Origin: Tillus elongatus
Lineage: Eukaryota > Arthropoda > Insecta > Coleoptera > Cleridae
Reading direction: 5' to 3'
DNA: 64,000 nt
Assembly (NCBI GenBank): GCA_964006375.1
Contig: OZ023266.1
Coordinates: 20,096,590-20,160,589 of the forward strand
The first letter of the stretch is position 1. Each line of letters starts with the position of its first letter. The notes under the pieces were generated by a model. The model worked only from the letters and a program-made list of their open reading frames with translations, was not told the DNA's origin and searched no databases. The translations under genes and the position numbers were made by a program. Below are positions 40,438 through 54,369 of the stretch, piece by piece.

Positions 40438-41130
40438 TTTTTTTTTTTTTTTTTTTATGTCAACAACACACCACGAGGGCTTACAGCCTAAATACTATCG
40501 TACCGTGGGTGTTGATAAGGAGGAAAGAGGGAGCTTGTTAATTCTGGACTTGAAGGTTTGGAGGTTCGGAGGAGAAGGAAAAACATGTGCCGGCAAGGAA
40601 TTCCACAACTTGGAAGTCCTCGGGACAAAAGAGCGGGCATAACAAGATGTTCTATGTCTGGTGACCTGGACATTAAAAGGGTGCATTCGCTCTGTTCCCC
40701 TGGTAGATCTGCTGGGGGCAGCAGGTGGGGGAATTATGGAGGAAAGCTCCTCTGAGCAGTGCCCGTGCAGATATCTATAAAAGAGAGAGAGGTCACCAAC
40801 GGCACGTCGGTGGGCAAGAGATGGAAGCCTTTGGGTGAGGGTAGGGTCACCGATGAGACGTATAGCTCTCCTTTGAATGGAGTCCAGGATAGCGAGTGTA
40901 GAAGCGGCAGCTGCACCCCAGATGTGGGAGCAGTATTCGAGGTTTGGCCTTATTTGTGAAGTGTATAAGGTATAGAGATTAGTTGGTGAAAAGTATTTGC
41001 GAGCCCGGAAGAGGAAACCCAATTTCTTAGCAGCCGCTTCTGCAGTTGATGTAACATGTTGGTGCCAATTAAGATTTCGATCCACAGAAATGCCAACAAG
41101 AGAAAAGGACTCATTACTTTGAATAACTTT
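40438..41130 (-). pseudogene. 5'-truncated LINE copy with poly(A)
   Basis: A T-run of about 18 (40438-40457) marks the poly(A) tail on the minus strand. The copy then reads through the 3' UTR and the C-terminal 200 or so codons of the family ORF without a stop (up to VIQSNESFSLVGISVD at 41130). It is truncated upstream, so the RT catalytic region is absent. Its sequence is very close to the intact copy, suggesting a young insertion. Confidence 0.85.
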
Positions 41131-41787
41131 TTTTAGAGTTGCAAGTATATCTAGAATTTCTGGGTCGACAGTTATATTTACACAGGTAGACGGATACCAG
41201 TGAACGCTCCTGAAATAAATATAATCCACAGACGCGCCAGATAAATCTGATAAATCTCTCCCGGTGATAAATTCTAAAACATGACTAAAACAACGGACCC
41301 GAGAATCAAGTGTAAATTGTTCATGTCCACGCCATTTGCATGTTATGCTTCTATTTGTTGGCCGGGACCGTAAATCCTGGAGTCACTCAGAGGGAGATCT
41401 GGCACACATGCGTATATACAGTATATACACGTATATGTATGGAAATACCGCCGACAATGCAACAAACTGCCCATTATTCTATAAATGGATTAATCAGTGT
41501 TACGCAGAGTAATTCCGTTGACCGCTTACACGATCCATTACTTTATCACGCCCTGTGCTCGGTATGCAACCCGCAAAACACGGAGGTATGAGAACCTAGT
41601 CTTGCGTGAGGGATAATCGTCCACTGATGATGTTGTCAGCAGAAAGATATACTGGCAGAGTTATTCTGTGTTTCTATAAATCAATGACTGAATTCAAAAA
41701 TGGTTTTGCACACTAGCAATATTTTGTCAGGATGAAAATCACCTATATTAACAACATAAAGCCACTTCCGTGGACAGAATCATATTT
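41131..41787. other. No recognisable feature
   Basis: No supported gene between the LINE copy and the mariner element. Confidence 0.4.
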
Positions 41788-43662
41788 AGGGTGGCGCATT
41801 GAAAACGAAACACACTGATTTGCATCCAGAGAATTTTTTTAAGAAACTCTGAAACACGTCAATTTTAATATTGAGGGGGGGGCATGCTTTGACATAAAAC
41901 TCAACTTTGCCACATCAACCCCTTAAGAGTGATGATAACAACCCTTATATTTTAAATAGGTAACATGGGTCGAGTGTTACATCATTTGAAAGCTTTTTAT
42001 TTTCTGAATTCAGCACACTAATTTCTTTGGAAGTTTGATCAACTCGTTTAAAAATTATTCACAGTAGAAAATGCAAAAACGCATTTCACTCATTCCGATA
42101 AGAAATGTGCTGATAGTCGATGTTTTGTTGGTTTGTAAACAAAAAATTGACTATCAGAACATTTCTTATCGGAATGAGAGAAATGCGGTTTATTTCGGTT
42201 TATCGGTTGGTTTGATACTTGATAGTACTACCGAAAATTAATTTCACAATGGTGTATTCTGTAGAAGAAATAGTTGAAATAGTTACTCCTTTTTTTAAAA
42301 ACGATGACTGTGCCAACCGTACCGCAAATTTATTAAATGAACGAGATCCGAACAGACATGTTAACAGAAAATACATTTTGGAGTTTCCCAACAAAAAAAC
42401 GGGATTCTAAACGTGAATTTCCGGTTAGAAATGAGACTACTGAGATTGAAGTCTTAGGACAAATTGCTGCAGACACAACTTTGAGCACGAGAAAATTGGC
42501 CACTGTTTCAAACATCAAAAGAAGAACTATTCAGCGAATATTGAAGCATCATAAATTTTACCCGTATAAAATTCATCTTGTACAACAACTGAATGAAGAT
42601 GATTTTGATCGGCGGCTGGAGTTTTGAGAAGTTATGATTGCACGAATCGCTGATAACGGGAACTGTTTTTCAGATGAGTGTACGTTTTTATTAAACTCTA
42701 CAGTCAAACGTCATAATTGTCGTTATTGGGCAGATAATAATCCAAGAAATCCACACTCAGACTCCACAGAAATTCAATGTCTGGACTGGCATTTTTGGAG
42801 ACCGTTTAGTCGGACCAATTTTTCTTGATGGCAATTTGAGTGGCGAAACGTATTTGGAGTTACTAGAAGATATCGTTTACCCTCTACTAATTGACATTGT
42901 TGGAAATGATGATGGCTAGCAAGAAAGTCAATTAGTGTTTCAACAAGATGGAGCTCCTCCGCATTTTTCACAACGTGTTAGAGAGTTTTTTAACAGAGAA
43001 ATTCCAAAGCAATGGATTGGGCGTGGAGGTGCTATTGAGTGGCCCCCTATATCACCGGATTTAACTCCTTTAGACTTCTTTCTTTGGAGCCATTCAAAGA
43101 GTAGAATTTTAGCAACAGAACCGGAGTCTCTGGAATAATTACGACGACGCATTGTTAAAGAATGCCGTCTAATAACTCCACAAATGCTCTAGAATGTCAG
43201 ATCTCGTTTTGAATAAAATTGGTACTTTTGTATGGAAGCTGGTGGTCAAAAATTTGAACACTTACTTAACTCAATAAAGATTTTTTTTGAACGTTTGGTT
43301 TTGTTTATTATTTTCTTAACGAAAAATGGACTAACTAGTGCATTTCTTATCACAATGAATGTAACACTTTCTTGCAATTGCAACTGTGAATTTTTTTTAA
43401 ACGAGTTGATAAAACTTCCAAAAAAGTTAGTGTGCTGAATTCATAAAAGAAAGAGCTTTCAAGTGATGTAACACTCGACTCATGTTCCCTATTTAAAATA
43501 TAAGGGTTGTTATCACCACCCTTAAGGGGTTGATGTGACAAAGTTGAGTTTTATGTCAAAACATGTCCCCCTCAATATTAAAATTGATGTGTTTCAGCGT
43601 TTCTTAAAAAAATAATTTCTCTGGACGCAAATCGGTATGTTTCGTTTTCAATGCTCCACCTG
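41788..43662 (+). mobile_element. Tc1/mariner-superfamily transposon, inactive, long TIRs
   Basis: The left end AGGGTGGCGCATTGAAAACG (41788) is matched in reverse complement at the right end (CGTTTTCAATGCTCCACCTG, to 43662, then TA). Homology continues inward for about 260 bp on each side (41788-42050; 43395-43662), giving unusually long inverted repeats. A broken transposase lies between them. Confidence 0.85.
42249..43215 (+). pseudogene. Mariner-like transposase, DD41D-type, broken
   Basis: The probable original start is the ATG at 42249 (MVYSVEEIVEIV), beginning the HTH region. Frames shift near 42390. A stop follows RRLEF at 42625, and another lies near 42917. The recognisable catalytic blocks are FSDECTF (first Asp), FQQDGAPPHF (second Asp) and SPDLTPLDFFLW (third). 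I count 41 residues between the Asp of QQDG and the Asp of TPLD, a DD41D spacing rather than the DD34D of classical mariner. The last block is followed by an amber-type stop (ESLE stop) and then LRRRIVKECRL. The protein would bind the TIRs and cut and paste at TA; this copy cannot. Confidence 0.85.
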
Positions 43663-43854
43663 TATGTGTCCATGTTACCCAATGGAAGTCAAGAAACCAC
43701 GGATAAGGCCTGCTTCTGGTCTTGTTAGGTATGGTGTGTCAGCCTGTAACATCTATGGTAGATAATGGACAGTGTAAAACATACTAGAGGTAAAAAGTTT
43801 TATGTCTCAACGTTCAGAGTTGGTTTTTTATCGCTAGAAACTTTTTAATTATTA

Positions 43855-44050
43855 AAAAATTTCGGCACGCAGCAAGTGCGTTATAGTAGTGAATTTTTAT
43901 AAGAATTGTACATTATTATTATACGGCATATTACTAAAATTAATACTTTAAACTTACGCAGACTTTGAAGATCGATTTTAGTGGTTCTAGTACGCGCACA
44001 TTTGAAGAATTCTTTTGAAAGTGCAGATCGATATCTCTCTATTATCAAAA
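43855..44050 (-). mobile_element. HINE-like fragment, minus orientation, core deleted
   Basis: 3' hairpin signature at about 43861-43900 and a 5' module (GACTTTGAAGATCGATTTTAG, then TCTCTCTATTATC) within 200 bp; no TA tract. Confidence 0.6.
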
Positions 44051-45208
44051 AAATTGTGTTCTAACACCTTTTGAGAAAAATGTCCAAACCTCAATTTACT
44101 AAGCTAAAAAATTAAATTTTGCTATATCTGTAGATAGTGTAAGTCTCTTTAAAAGAAACTTGTATTATATATTTTATTAAAGTTACAAGAGATCCCCAGG
44201 AGGAAGCTTTATTAATATTTAGAAAAGTAAAGTATCTCCCAAATTATAAACGTAGCAGTTATTTTTCCTTATTAATCGCCTGAATGGTTTAGTTTTAGTC
44301 AACCTAATCAAACCGGGTTTTTCAATATCAACAATAACAAAATTTCTGCTGAAAATTATAATTTTGGACTCAAAGTTATATAGGCGTTTTAAACATAAAT
44401 GAGATCTTGTTCAAAACGTATGAAATCTGTAAACTATTGCTTCTCCAGATATCAAAATAAAACAAATAGAAACCATACATTCATCGAGCCTTATGCGTAG
44501 AAGACAAGCACGCTACCACTAAGTATATGTTAAATTACGTTTTGTTTACATGATACTTGGCACTGGCTTCATGCCCGGGATATATTATATTACATTAAAA
44601 GTATACGTAACAATTAATTAGAGAATTAGTAGAATTTCCATTGAAACATATTCAATGACTGTTTCGCTTTTATGTTTAGATTTAAAGATACAAAAGAAAC
44701 TATTTTAAAAGCTTTTTAATAGAGGCTTGACTTTATTTTGTTTGCATTTCCAGTATGCTACGCCTTCAGTCTCAAACTGTTCTTGCGACTGTTTATCAAG
44801 CTACAAATATAGTTTATTGTAAAAATGGATTGAATCCTCCAGTTAAATAACAACTAGGTACTTGGCAAATTTTTAATTTCATGTCGTCTGTTATTTGCGA
44901 TATTTGTGGCCAAAATTTCACGATTGTTGGTTCGGATAGTATGTTTTATGCCTGTTATTTATTTTGTTTCGTTACTGTTGATGTATGGTTGTTGTATGAA
45001 TCAATTTACGTGACAGTTAACTACTCGGTCTCTCGGGCATTGGACTTTAACCACTAAATTTGATTAAAATTATGCGAGTCATTTATTAAATGAGAATCAT
45101 CAGTTTAAGGATGAATTCGATATCCTCAACTTAGGCACAAACGGTTTTAAATTAAATTTGTGCGAAACGGTAAAAATTAACAAACCAAAAAGTACAGGAA
45201 ATTTACCC
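44051..45208. other. No gene; one tRNA-like relic
   Basis: No supported frame. On the minus strand at about 44526-44472 a tRNA-like stretch reads TTAGTGGTAGCGTGC (A-box region), GTCTTCTACGCATAAG (anticodon arm) and GGCTCGATGAA (weak B box). It lacks a pairing acceptor, so it is probably a decayed SINE head rather than a tRNA gene. Confidence 0.35.
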
Positions 45209-48200
45209 CACTGAGCAAGGTAATATTGCATTAACATTGCAGAATCTTTTCCAAAGCAAGTGTAAGTTTGATAGATTACTTGCAGAAAGCCTCCTGCAAG
45301 TTTGTTGCAAATGGCAAATCTTCCCCCCAGTGACTTTACATATGTAAGTGTTTCTTTTGTAACGTTACTGCAAGTTTACTGTAGTGAGCTGTTACAAACT
45401 TTCTTTATACTTACACATGTTGCCTTACAGCAAGCTTCAATTTTAAAAGGACCTAGCAAAGTTGTAAAATTTAAACTTACATTTGCAACTTATCTGCAAT
45501 TGTATATATTATACATATAATATACATACAGTGCAAGTTTGTAACTTGGAATAATTCCAATTAATCTACTTTAGCTTTTTTCAAAAATGCTCGGAGGCAG
45601 ATAATATTCGCAGTTACAATCTTTTCAAAAATGTATTATACAATTTGTGTCAAATGTCATTGATAATTTTAGTAAATGACAAGCTTTTTGTTGACTATTT
45701 TTTAAAAACCACAAAATTTCAAATTTTTATTATAAATCTTGAGTTGCAAGCACAAAAAAATGGTGTAGTTAATCAATGAATAAAAATATTAAATCTGCTG
45801 GTTTTCTACAACTTCACATGTAAGAACTTTAAAAATAGTCAACAAAAACCTAGGGTTGATTTAAAGAAATTATTGATGAAGTCATTTTTCAAATATGGTA
45901 CATACCGTATAGATTTTTTAAAAGACTGCAATCTGAAATACTAATCAATGTGTCCGAGAATTTTTGAAAAAAGAAACTATTTAATCAAGTGAATTTATTT
46001 GAAGTTACAAACCAATACTGAATATATGTATAGGTGTATTTATACATAATATATATTTCTTGTAAAACTGTAAAAAATGACTTAAGACAATGTTAATTAG
46101 AATAAAATCTTTATTCCATAAAAAAATTAAAGACTTACAACATATTGTTCATTTCTGCTGATAGATATATAGATTTTATATAGTACCGAATATATTCACT
46201 AGATTTTAGGACATATAGCGAGAGTGCCCATGTTTAGGCTAAAATGCAGTTCTAGGCAAAACTCGACGACAAAATAGATAACTTGAACTTGTGATATCGT
46301 TATTAATTGACCGATTTCAAAAATTCTTTTTTCTAAATGAATACCAATTAATTGTTTTTTATATTCTTTTACTAAATAACTCTTAGTCGTCTAGGAAAAC
46401 GTGTGAAGCACCAATAACAAAAACGAAGTCTTCTGCAGCATTACTTATTTTGAGCGGAAATAATTTTTTTAGCTTCTAAAGTATATGGTAACATATGTGA
46501 CAAAAAATCAAGTCAACATATCAAATACTATTGAAAAAAAAGAAATATCTAAAATAGTGCATTCATTTTGATTTTAGATAAAGTTTCATTAAGCAAACGT
46601 AAGAATATGCAATGGATAAATCAAGGGCAGGGAAACGAATACAACTTCAATGCGGGAATAGCCTTAATATGGTAACATTCTCTGAACGTGTTCACGCATG
46701 TCTTAACTATCCCTATCGAGTAAGTATAGACCTGTCAATGTCTGTGTACCTTCAAAAACATTGAGTTAAAATAAAGCAAAATTATGACTATAATGAATTA
46801 CGTATATATAAAAAAAGTCTGTGGCTAGTGGTACTTGCATTCCAAAGCTTTTCCCTAACACACACACATACAGCCACACACACACTACAAAGAATGAATA
46901 CAAATAGTATGTAACACTATACACATTAGTTTAGAGCACCAATCAATTCCTTCACCTTGGTTTTTTGTTTAATAACATCCACTAGTGCCTACTTTAATCT
47001 TAGTAACATTAGGTAGAAAATTGAGGAATTTGATTCCCAAGTAATTAAACATCTGCTTTGTTTTCTCCTTTTTGTGCAATCGTATTTTTAATTCATGCCT
47101 GCAGCTGGTATTGATGTTGCGAACTTAACCATTCACCGGATATTTTGAATACATATACTGAAGAAGAATATCGCTGGAGGGGTACCTAAGTATCCCATTG
47201 GCCTCGAACACATCAGGGCAGCTTTTTCTTGGACCTACGCACATAATGTCCTTATTACTCTTTTTTGCATGATAAACACATGTTCCGCTGCTGACGAATT
47301 AACCCATATGAATGTTCCATATGATGGGTACTGTACTGTTCTTATAATGTCGATTGCTCCGGATAAGCCTCATGCTTCCATAGGTCAATCATATTTAAGG
47401 TTTTAAAATAGATTGGTTTGACCAGGTAAGACATCTCCAGGCTGCTTCTAAGGACATAACAAAATTCGTATTTAGTAATTAGGTTTTCTTTTTCGTTGAG
47501 TAGATTTCATAAAAAGAAACAAAAATATAAATAGGAACAGCCATTTGAGAATAATTCACCAATAGCGACATACCAAAATTTAATTATGCTACAGAAAAGA
47601 GACTAATTTTATTGAATGCACACATGTATTTAGTATATAGCTGTTTTAGGGATTCTTACCTGATATGTTTGTCAATATACTCCATGTTTCATTATCTACA
47701 TTCCAGACAACAAATTACTTAATTACACCAAAAATCTAACAATTCAGGCTACAATAAGACTGTTCAATCTTTAAAACACCCAGAAAAATAAATAGACATA
47801 GATCAAATAACAGCATATCATAAATATAAACAACAATCCGCCATTATTGATTATTGCCGGGCGCTTTGGTCACGAGTCAGTTCGCTGTTGGAGTTGGTGT
47901 TGCTATGTTGCTATTGGACGACGATGACATACGATCGAACATACACGAACACGAAAACGGGGGGAATTCAAACAAATGTTTACCAATTAAAACACAGTTT
48001 CAGAAACATTACAATTGTAACTTTACGTGAGCTTACAAATGGAGAAAAACAACAAGCCTGCAAAGGAGATATTACATTTGAAAGTTATGTTAAAGTTTCA
48101 TTTGTAAGTTTGCATTGGTTTTTTGGCTACAAAAATTTAGAAATGTTGCAAACTTAACTTGCCAAATGGTAAATTATCTAACGTTGCGGTAAGCATTTGT

Positions 48201-48218
48201 AAGTTACCATGCTTAGTG
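45209..48218. mobile_element. CACTA-like non-autonomous DNA transposon candidate
   Basis: The left end CACTGAGCAAGGTAA (45209) pairs with the right end TTACCATGCTTAGTG (to 48218), 13 of 15 positions. Both subterminal regions (45250-45540 and 48000-48210) are crowded with GYAAGTTTG/CAAACTTAC-type repeats in both orientations, a CACTA hallmark. No transposase frame is visible in 3 kb. A target duplication is not evident (flanks CCC and GGA). Confidence 0.5.
46935..47420 (-). pseudogene. LINE C-terminal fragment inside the CACTA-like element
   Basis: Minus-strand translation in shifting frames gives YGTFIWVNSSAAEHVFIMQK (RT C-terminal tail type), then SCRHELKIRLHKKEK and NYLGIKFLNFLPN. That order is typical of the end of LINE ORF2. 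Several frameshifts and stops; no RT core. Confidence 0.5.
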
Positions 48219-49386
48219 GGACTGAAATTGACCAAACTAACAACTGCCCATAATTAAACATGTTTGCACGAAATGATAATTAAGCGAGGAGAGTTTGATG
48301 ACCTGACTATGTAGTTCCGAGTCCATACCGTTTACCTGAGGAGACGGAAAGGTTCACTCACAGGGAGTAGGTATTAAAATTTTAAATCTTACTTTCATTA
48401 TGTATTTGGCAAAGCTGATAACTTCAGCGAAACGGAAGTTATGCGTTCAATAAAATTGTGTAAATCAATTTGTTTATTTATCTAAGTTGACAATGGATTT
48501 ACATTAAGTATTGGCCTTCGCAATATCATCTTCCTATTTTTCGTAGCTAAATCTAACAAGTACCCTTCTGATAATTCATTTACCATCATGACTTAAATTT
48601 TTGCTAAAATATCCACTTTCACAGACTTAGAAAGGGAAAATGTTCAGAAGGAAGAACAATAACGAGCTAGTGTATTTCCTTTTCCATTGGAGGTAGACGT
48701 ATATGTATAAGAACAGCGGGAGATAAAGTATCATCGTAAAATTCGCAGAGAATAACATCATTGTGGCAGTGGCACATAAATGGGGAGATGCGAGAGTTGT
48801 GCTGAGAGCAATGAAATTGGTTAATTTGCTTATGCGAACACGCACCGGAGCAGATACATGCTTTGGATCTGGAAAATTGTGGAAGATGTGGAAAAGGTGG
48901 AGATATGTTAAAAGATCCGCATGTGAACACGTACAAATGAGCTTTTCCTATTGTTTTTGTTGGGCTAATGACCGTGGCAAGCGAAGCGTGCGTAAATAAA
49001 ACATTATCGGATTTTAATCTAAAAAACAAAGCCACAAATATACTTGTGAGTAGGCAGGTGTAAAGTGGAAACGTAATAGAAATTAACAAGCATTTGTATT
49101 TGTTATTGTGATACCCACCTGGTATTTCCAAAATATTATATCACGCTGATGAGGTACTTTAATTTCAAGGAGGTGTCTATTTTTGCTACACTTAAAAACA
49201 AATTGTCTTTGTTTGTAAAAAAACACTGATTACTTGTTTGCTTCAAGAAAATATTCAAACGCGTACCTACTTGAGTAAGTTATCAGGAACTCCTATTAAT
49301 TGTCATTTAATAGATTTTTTATCTCCTATGAAGATTGTAAAATTAAAAGCACGTGTAAGAAATGATAATATCAACTCTATTTGAAA
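48219..49386. other. No supported gene
   Basis: A 154-codon minus-strand frame (48667-49131) is locally less AT-rich and Cys-rich towards its end (KACICSGACSHK, FMCHCHNDVILC). It shows no known domain and overlaps a plausible frame on the other strand; I leave it unassigned. Confidence 0.3.
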
Positions 49387-50112
49387 AAGTCTAGTGCGTT
49401 ATGGTAGTAAATTTTTATAAAAATGTTTTTAATAGCAAATATGCCTTTTCTTAATGAAAGCAGGCACAAAATTTTGTAACCAGTATAACCTATATAGTAG
49501 AGACAACGTACCATATTTCATCAAATAAGCTTTTCGACAAAAGTCCCAAAAACGTTTTTTTGCATAAAAATGTACAAATATTTTTTTCACGAAAATCCGA
49601 AAACATCTTTTTTAAATAACCTATTCAATATGTATTAGTATGCCCTTCACTTCTGAAACACAAAATACAGACTGTTCTATTTGCAACAATTGTGTTACGA
49701 TAGTTTTTTAAATCCAGTCACTATTTGAGAACGCCCGGTGCAGGGCATCTCGATTTTTAATGAAATAATATAAACGATAACCTCTCTTAATGCTTCATTT
49801 GTATTAGACTCCGATTTTTGTTGGTAAAATCACGGTATCACGATTTTTAATGTGTTCCAAACATGTGAAAAGTTGCGAAACAATTGAAATAACTCGAAAA
49901 CAAACAGACATTACAAATCGATGGAAAATGCAAAAATGCAATAATATAAGCGGTGTTCAATTTAAAAAAGAAAATTTTAATCGCCTACGATTTATGGGCC
50001 ACGTGTGATTGTCGTAGTAAGTTTTATAAGATGCCGCTCAAATTGCAGCTATTCAGGTTTGAAGCATTTAATGAAAATTCGCTACCATAGCGCACTTGCT
50101 GCGACCCGAATT
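49387..50112. mobile_element. HINE-like subfamily copy with two outward 3' ends
   Basis: Hairpin signature at about 49390-49420 in one orientation and at 50074-50110 in the other. The interior (49640-49900) differs from the main family and matches, inverted, the element at 56.2-57.0 kb around CAGTCACTATTTGAGAACGC. It therefore defines a second subfamily. Confidence 0.6.
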
Positions 50113-50213
50113 TCTTTTCTTACAAACAGGCATTATATTTTGATAGAAAATGTAAAAATGTAATTATGTAAGGTGTATGAATTCACCTCGAGGCCGGAAC
50201 ATACAAAAAACTA

Positions 50214-50697
50214 ACGGGACGCAGCAAGTGCGTTATGGTAGTGAATTTTTATTTAATGTTTCAAATTTCAATAACTCAATTTTCTATAAGCTTAGAAAGT
50301 TTGATTTTGGTATGTAGTGAGGTCTTTCCTAAGGCAAGATATCCACCAAACTTCATTAAAATAGCTTTGTAAATATTTTTTTTTACTTTCAATTTTGCGA
50401 GAAAAAAAATGTTTCTAAAGAAAATTCAAAATTTGAATAACTTAATTTTCTATAAACTCAGAAAGTTGAATTTTGGTACGTAGTAAGGTCTCTCCTAAGG
50501 AAATATATTAGTTAAATTTCATTAGAACAGATTTGTAATTTTCGGAGAAAAATTTTTTTTTTAAAGAAAACTCAAATCTTTCTAGGAAAACTTGTCCGAT
50601 TTTCCTGGCTAACGAACTTATCCAAGCCATTAATAAAAGAAAGGCACTTGCCGAGTTTAATCGAAATCGGTTAATTATTTTTTGAGTTATCAGATAC

Positions 50698-50790
<93 letters not shown>

Positions 50791-50927
50791 TATAAAAATT
50801 CAAACTGACCCGGGAGGCGGGTTCTAGTGGTCCTAGTTCGCGCTCATTTGAAAATTTTTTTGCAAAGTCTCACCATCGATACCTCTCTATTAGTGATTTT
50901 TTAAAATAAAAATTCACTAAAAACAAT
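50214..50927 (-). mobile_element. HINE-like element, minus orientation
   Basis: Hairpin signature at 50217-50250, two copies of the body box CTATAAGCTTAGAAAGTT/CTATAAACTCAGAAAGTT about 170 bp apart, a TA tract at 50702-50784 and the 5' end at 50890-50927. Confidence 0.75.
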
Positions 50928-50930
50928 AAG

Positions 50931-51128
50931 AGCCTGGGCGCAGCTAGTGCGTTAGTTTTTTTTTTTGATGATCTGGCACCAAAATTTTTAAAAATTCAAT
51001 GCTTATAACTTTTTTTATAATTAGATAATGGCTTTCCGGAAAAACCTTCTCCGATTTTCTTGGCTGAAGAACTGGCCCAAGCCACTTACAAAAGTAAGGT
51101 ACCTGACAAATTTCATCAAAATCGGCCG

Positions 51129-51208
<80 letters not shown>
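50931..51208 (-). mobile_element. HINE-like 3' fragment ending in a TA tract
   Basis: Hairpin signature GGCGCAGCTAGTGCGTTAG at 50937, short body, then a TA tract at 51132-51208 that directly abuts a mariner-like terminus. Confidence 0.65.
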
Positions 51209-51213
<5 letters not shown>

Positions 51214-52157
51214 GTTTTCTAATTGAATGTTAATATTTAAGGGGGTGATTTATGGGTCAATTCTTAGAAGAAAACTTCATATGAATGTATGTCCTCAACG
51301 TCTTAACTTGTCCTTATAAAGTTTATCTTCTCCATCATTTAAGATCTGGCAATGAGATGCGCGAACTTGATTTTGTAGCTCAGTTACCAGTGGTTTGTGA
51401 CCAAAATAATAACTTATTCAACAATTATTTATGGGTTTAAACAGGATGGGATACTTTCTCACAGTACAACCACGGTAGAAAACTATTTACACACAAGCTT
51501 TTCTGGAAAGTAGTTGGGTAGTTATTAGGTGACGAGCTCGGTCTCCCGACTTAACCCCAATGGATTTTTTGGGGTAACCTAATGTAATCTTTCCTTTCAT
51601 CATACATGCAGTATTCTTCTATTATCTGTATACATTTTCAATTTTAGACATATGGTTTTATTTAAAAAATTGCTAAAACAGTATGAACAAAATACAGTCT
51701 GCTCAATTTTCATTTTAAAAAAATTGCGAGTTCCAGCAAAACCGGAAGTTGTACAGTAACCTGACTACAGTGGTTCAATAGTCTCCATTTATTTATCTAA
51801 AATATTCCAAAGAACCTAATGTCCAGGACTGGTATTAAAAAAAATTCGGTGGTCTTTATCTTGAAAGCAATGCCACACTTAACCTCAAGTATATAAGAAA
51901 CCGGTAATTTTATGAAAGTTATGAATAAAACCAAATGTATTTCGATTTTATTTTTCTATAAAATGAAACTTGTTTCAATGATCTGTGGATCGAAAAGTTT
52001 CTTTGGTAGGCAGCGCCATCTACATGTGATAATCAAAATAGTTTTTTCATCAAAGTTCAAGACTTTCGAGTCCTTAATCTAACACTCTGAACAATTTTCA
52101 AAAATCCCATTTAGTTTAGAAGAAAAGGGCGTATGGAGTTTTAAATAGCACACCATA
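51209..52157 (+). pseudogene. Mariner-like element relic with transposase fragment
   Basis: The left end TAGGGTGTTTTCTAATTGAA is loosely mirrored near 52135-52157 (TTTTAAATAGCACACCATA). Inside, at about 51445-51580, the plus strand reads QDGILSHSTTTVENYLHTSF, then after a stop and a frameshift RSPDLTPMDF. These are the second and third catalytic blocks of a Tc1/mariner transposase, too broken to form a long ORF. Confidence 0.65.
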
Positions 52158-52161
52158 TATA

Positions 52162-54302
<2,141 letters not shown>

Positions 54303-54352
54303 TATAAATTTAGTTTATGAAAAATTAAAGCCAGTGGCAGTATTTTAAATTT

Positions 54353-54358
54353 TTTATT
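54353..54358 (-). terminator. Polyadenylation signal of carboxypeptidase 1
   Basis: AATAAA on the minus strand, 11 nt after the TAA stop. The 3' UTR would be very short and close to the mariner-type TIR. Confidence 0.5.
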
Positions 54359-54369
54359 TGTATAGAAAA

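Noticed and set aside
47888..48157. 89-codon plus frame
   Set aside because: It overlaps the subterminal repeat region of the CACTA-like element and has no domain.
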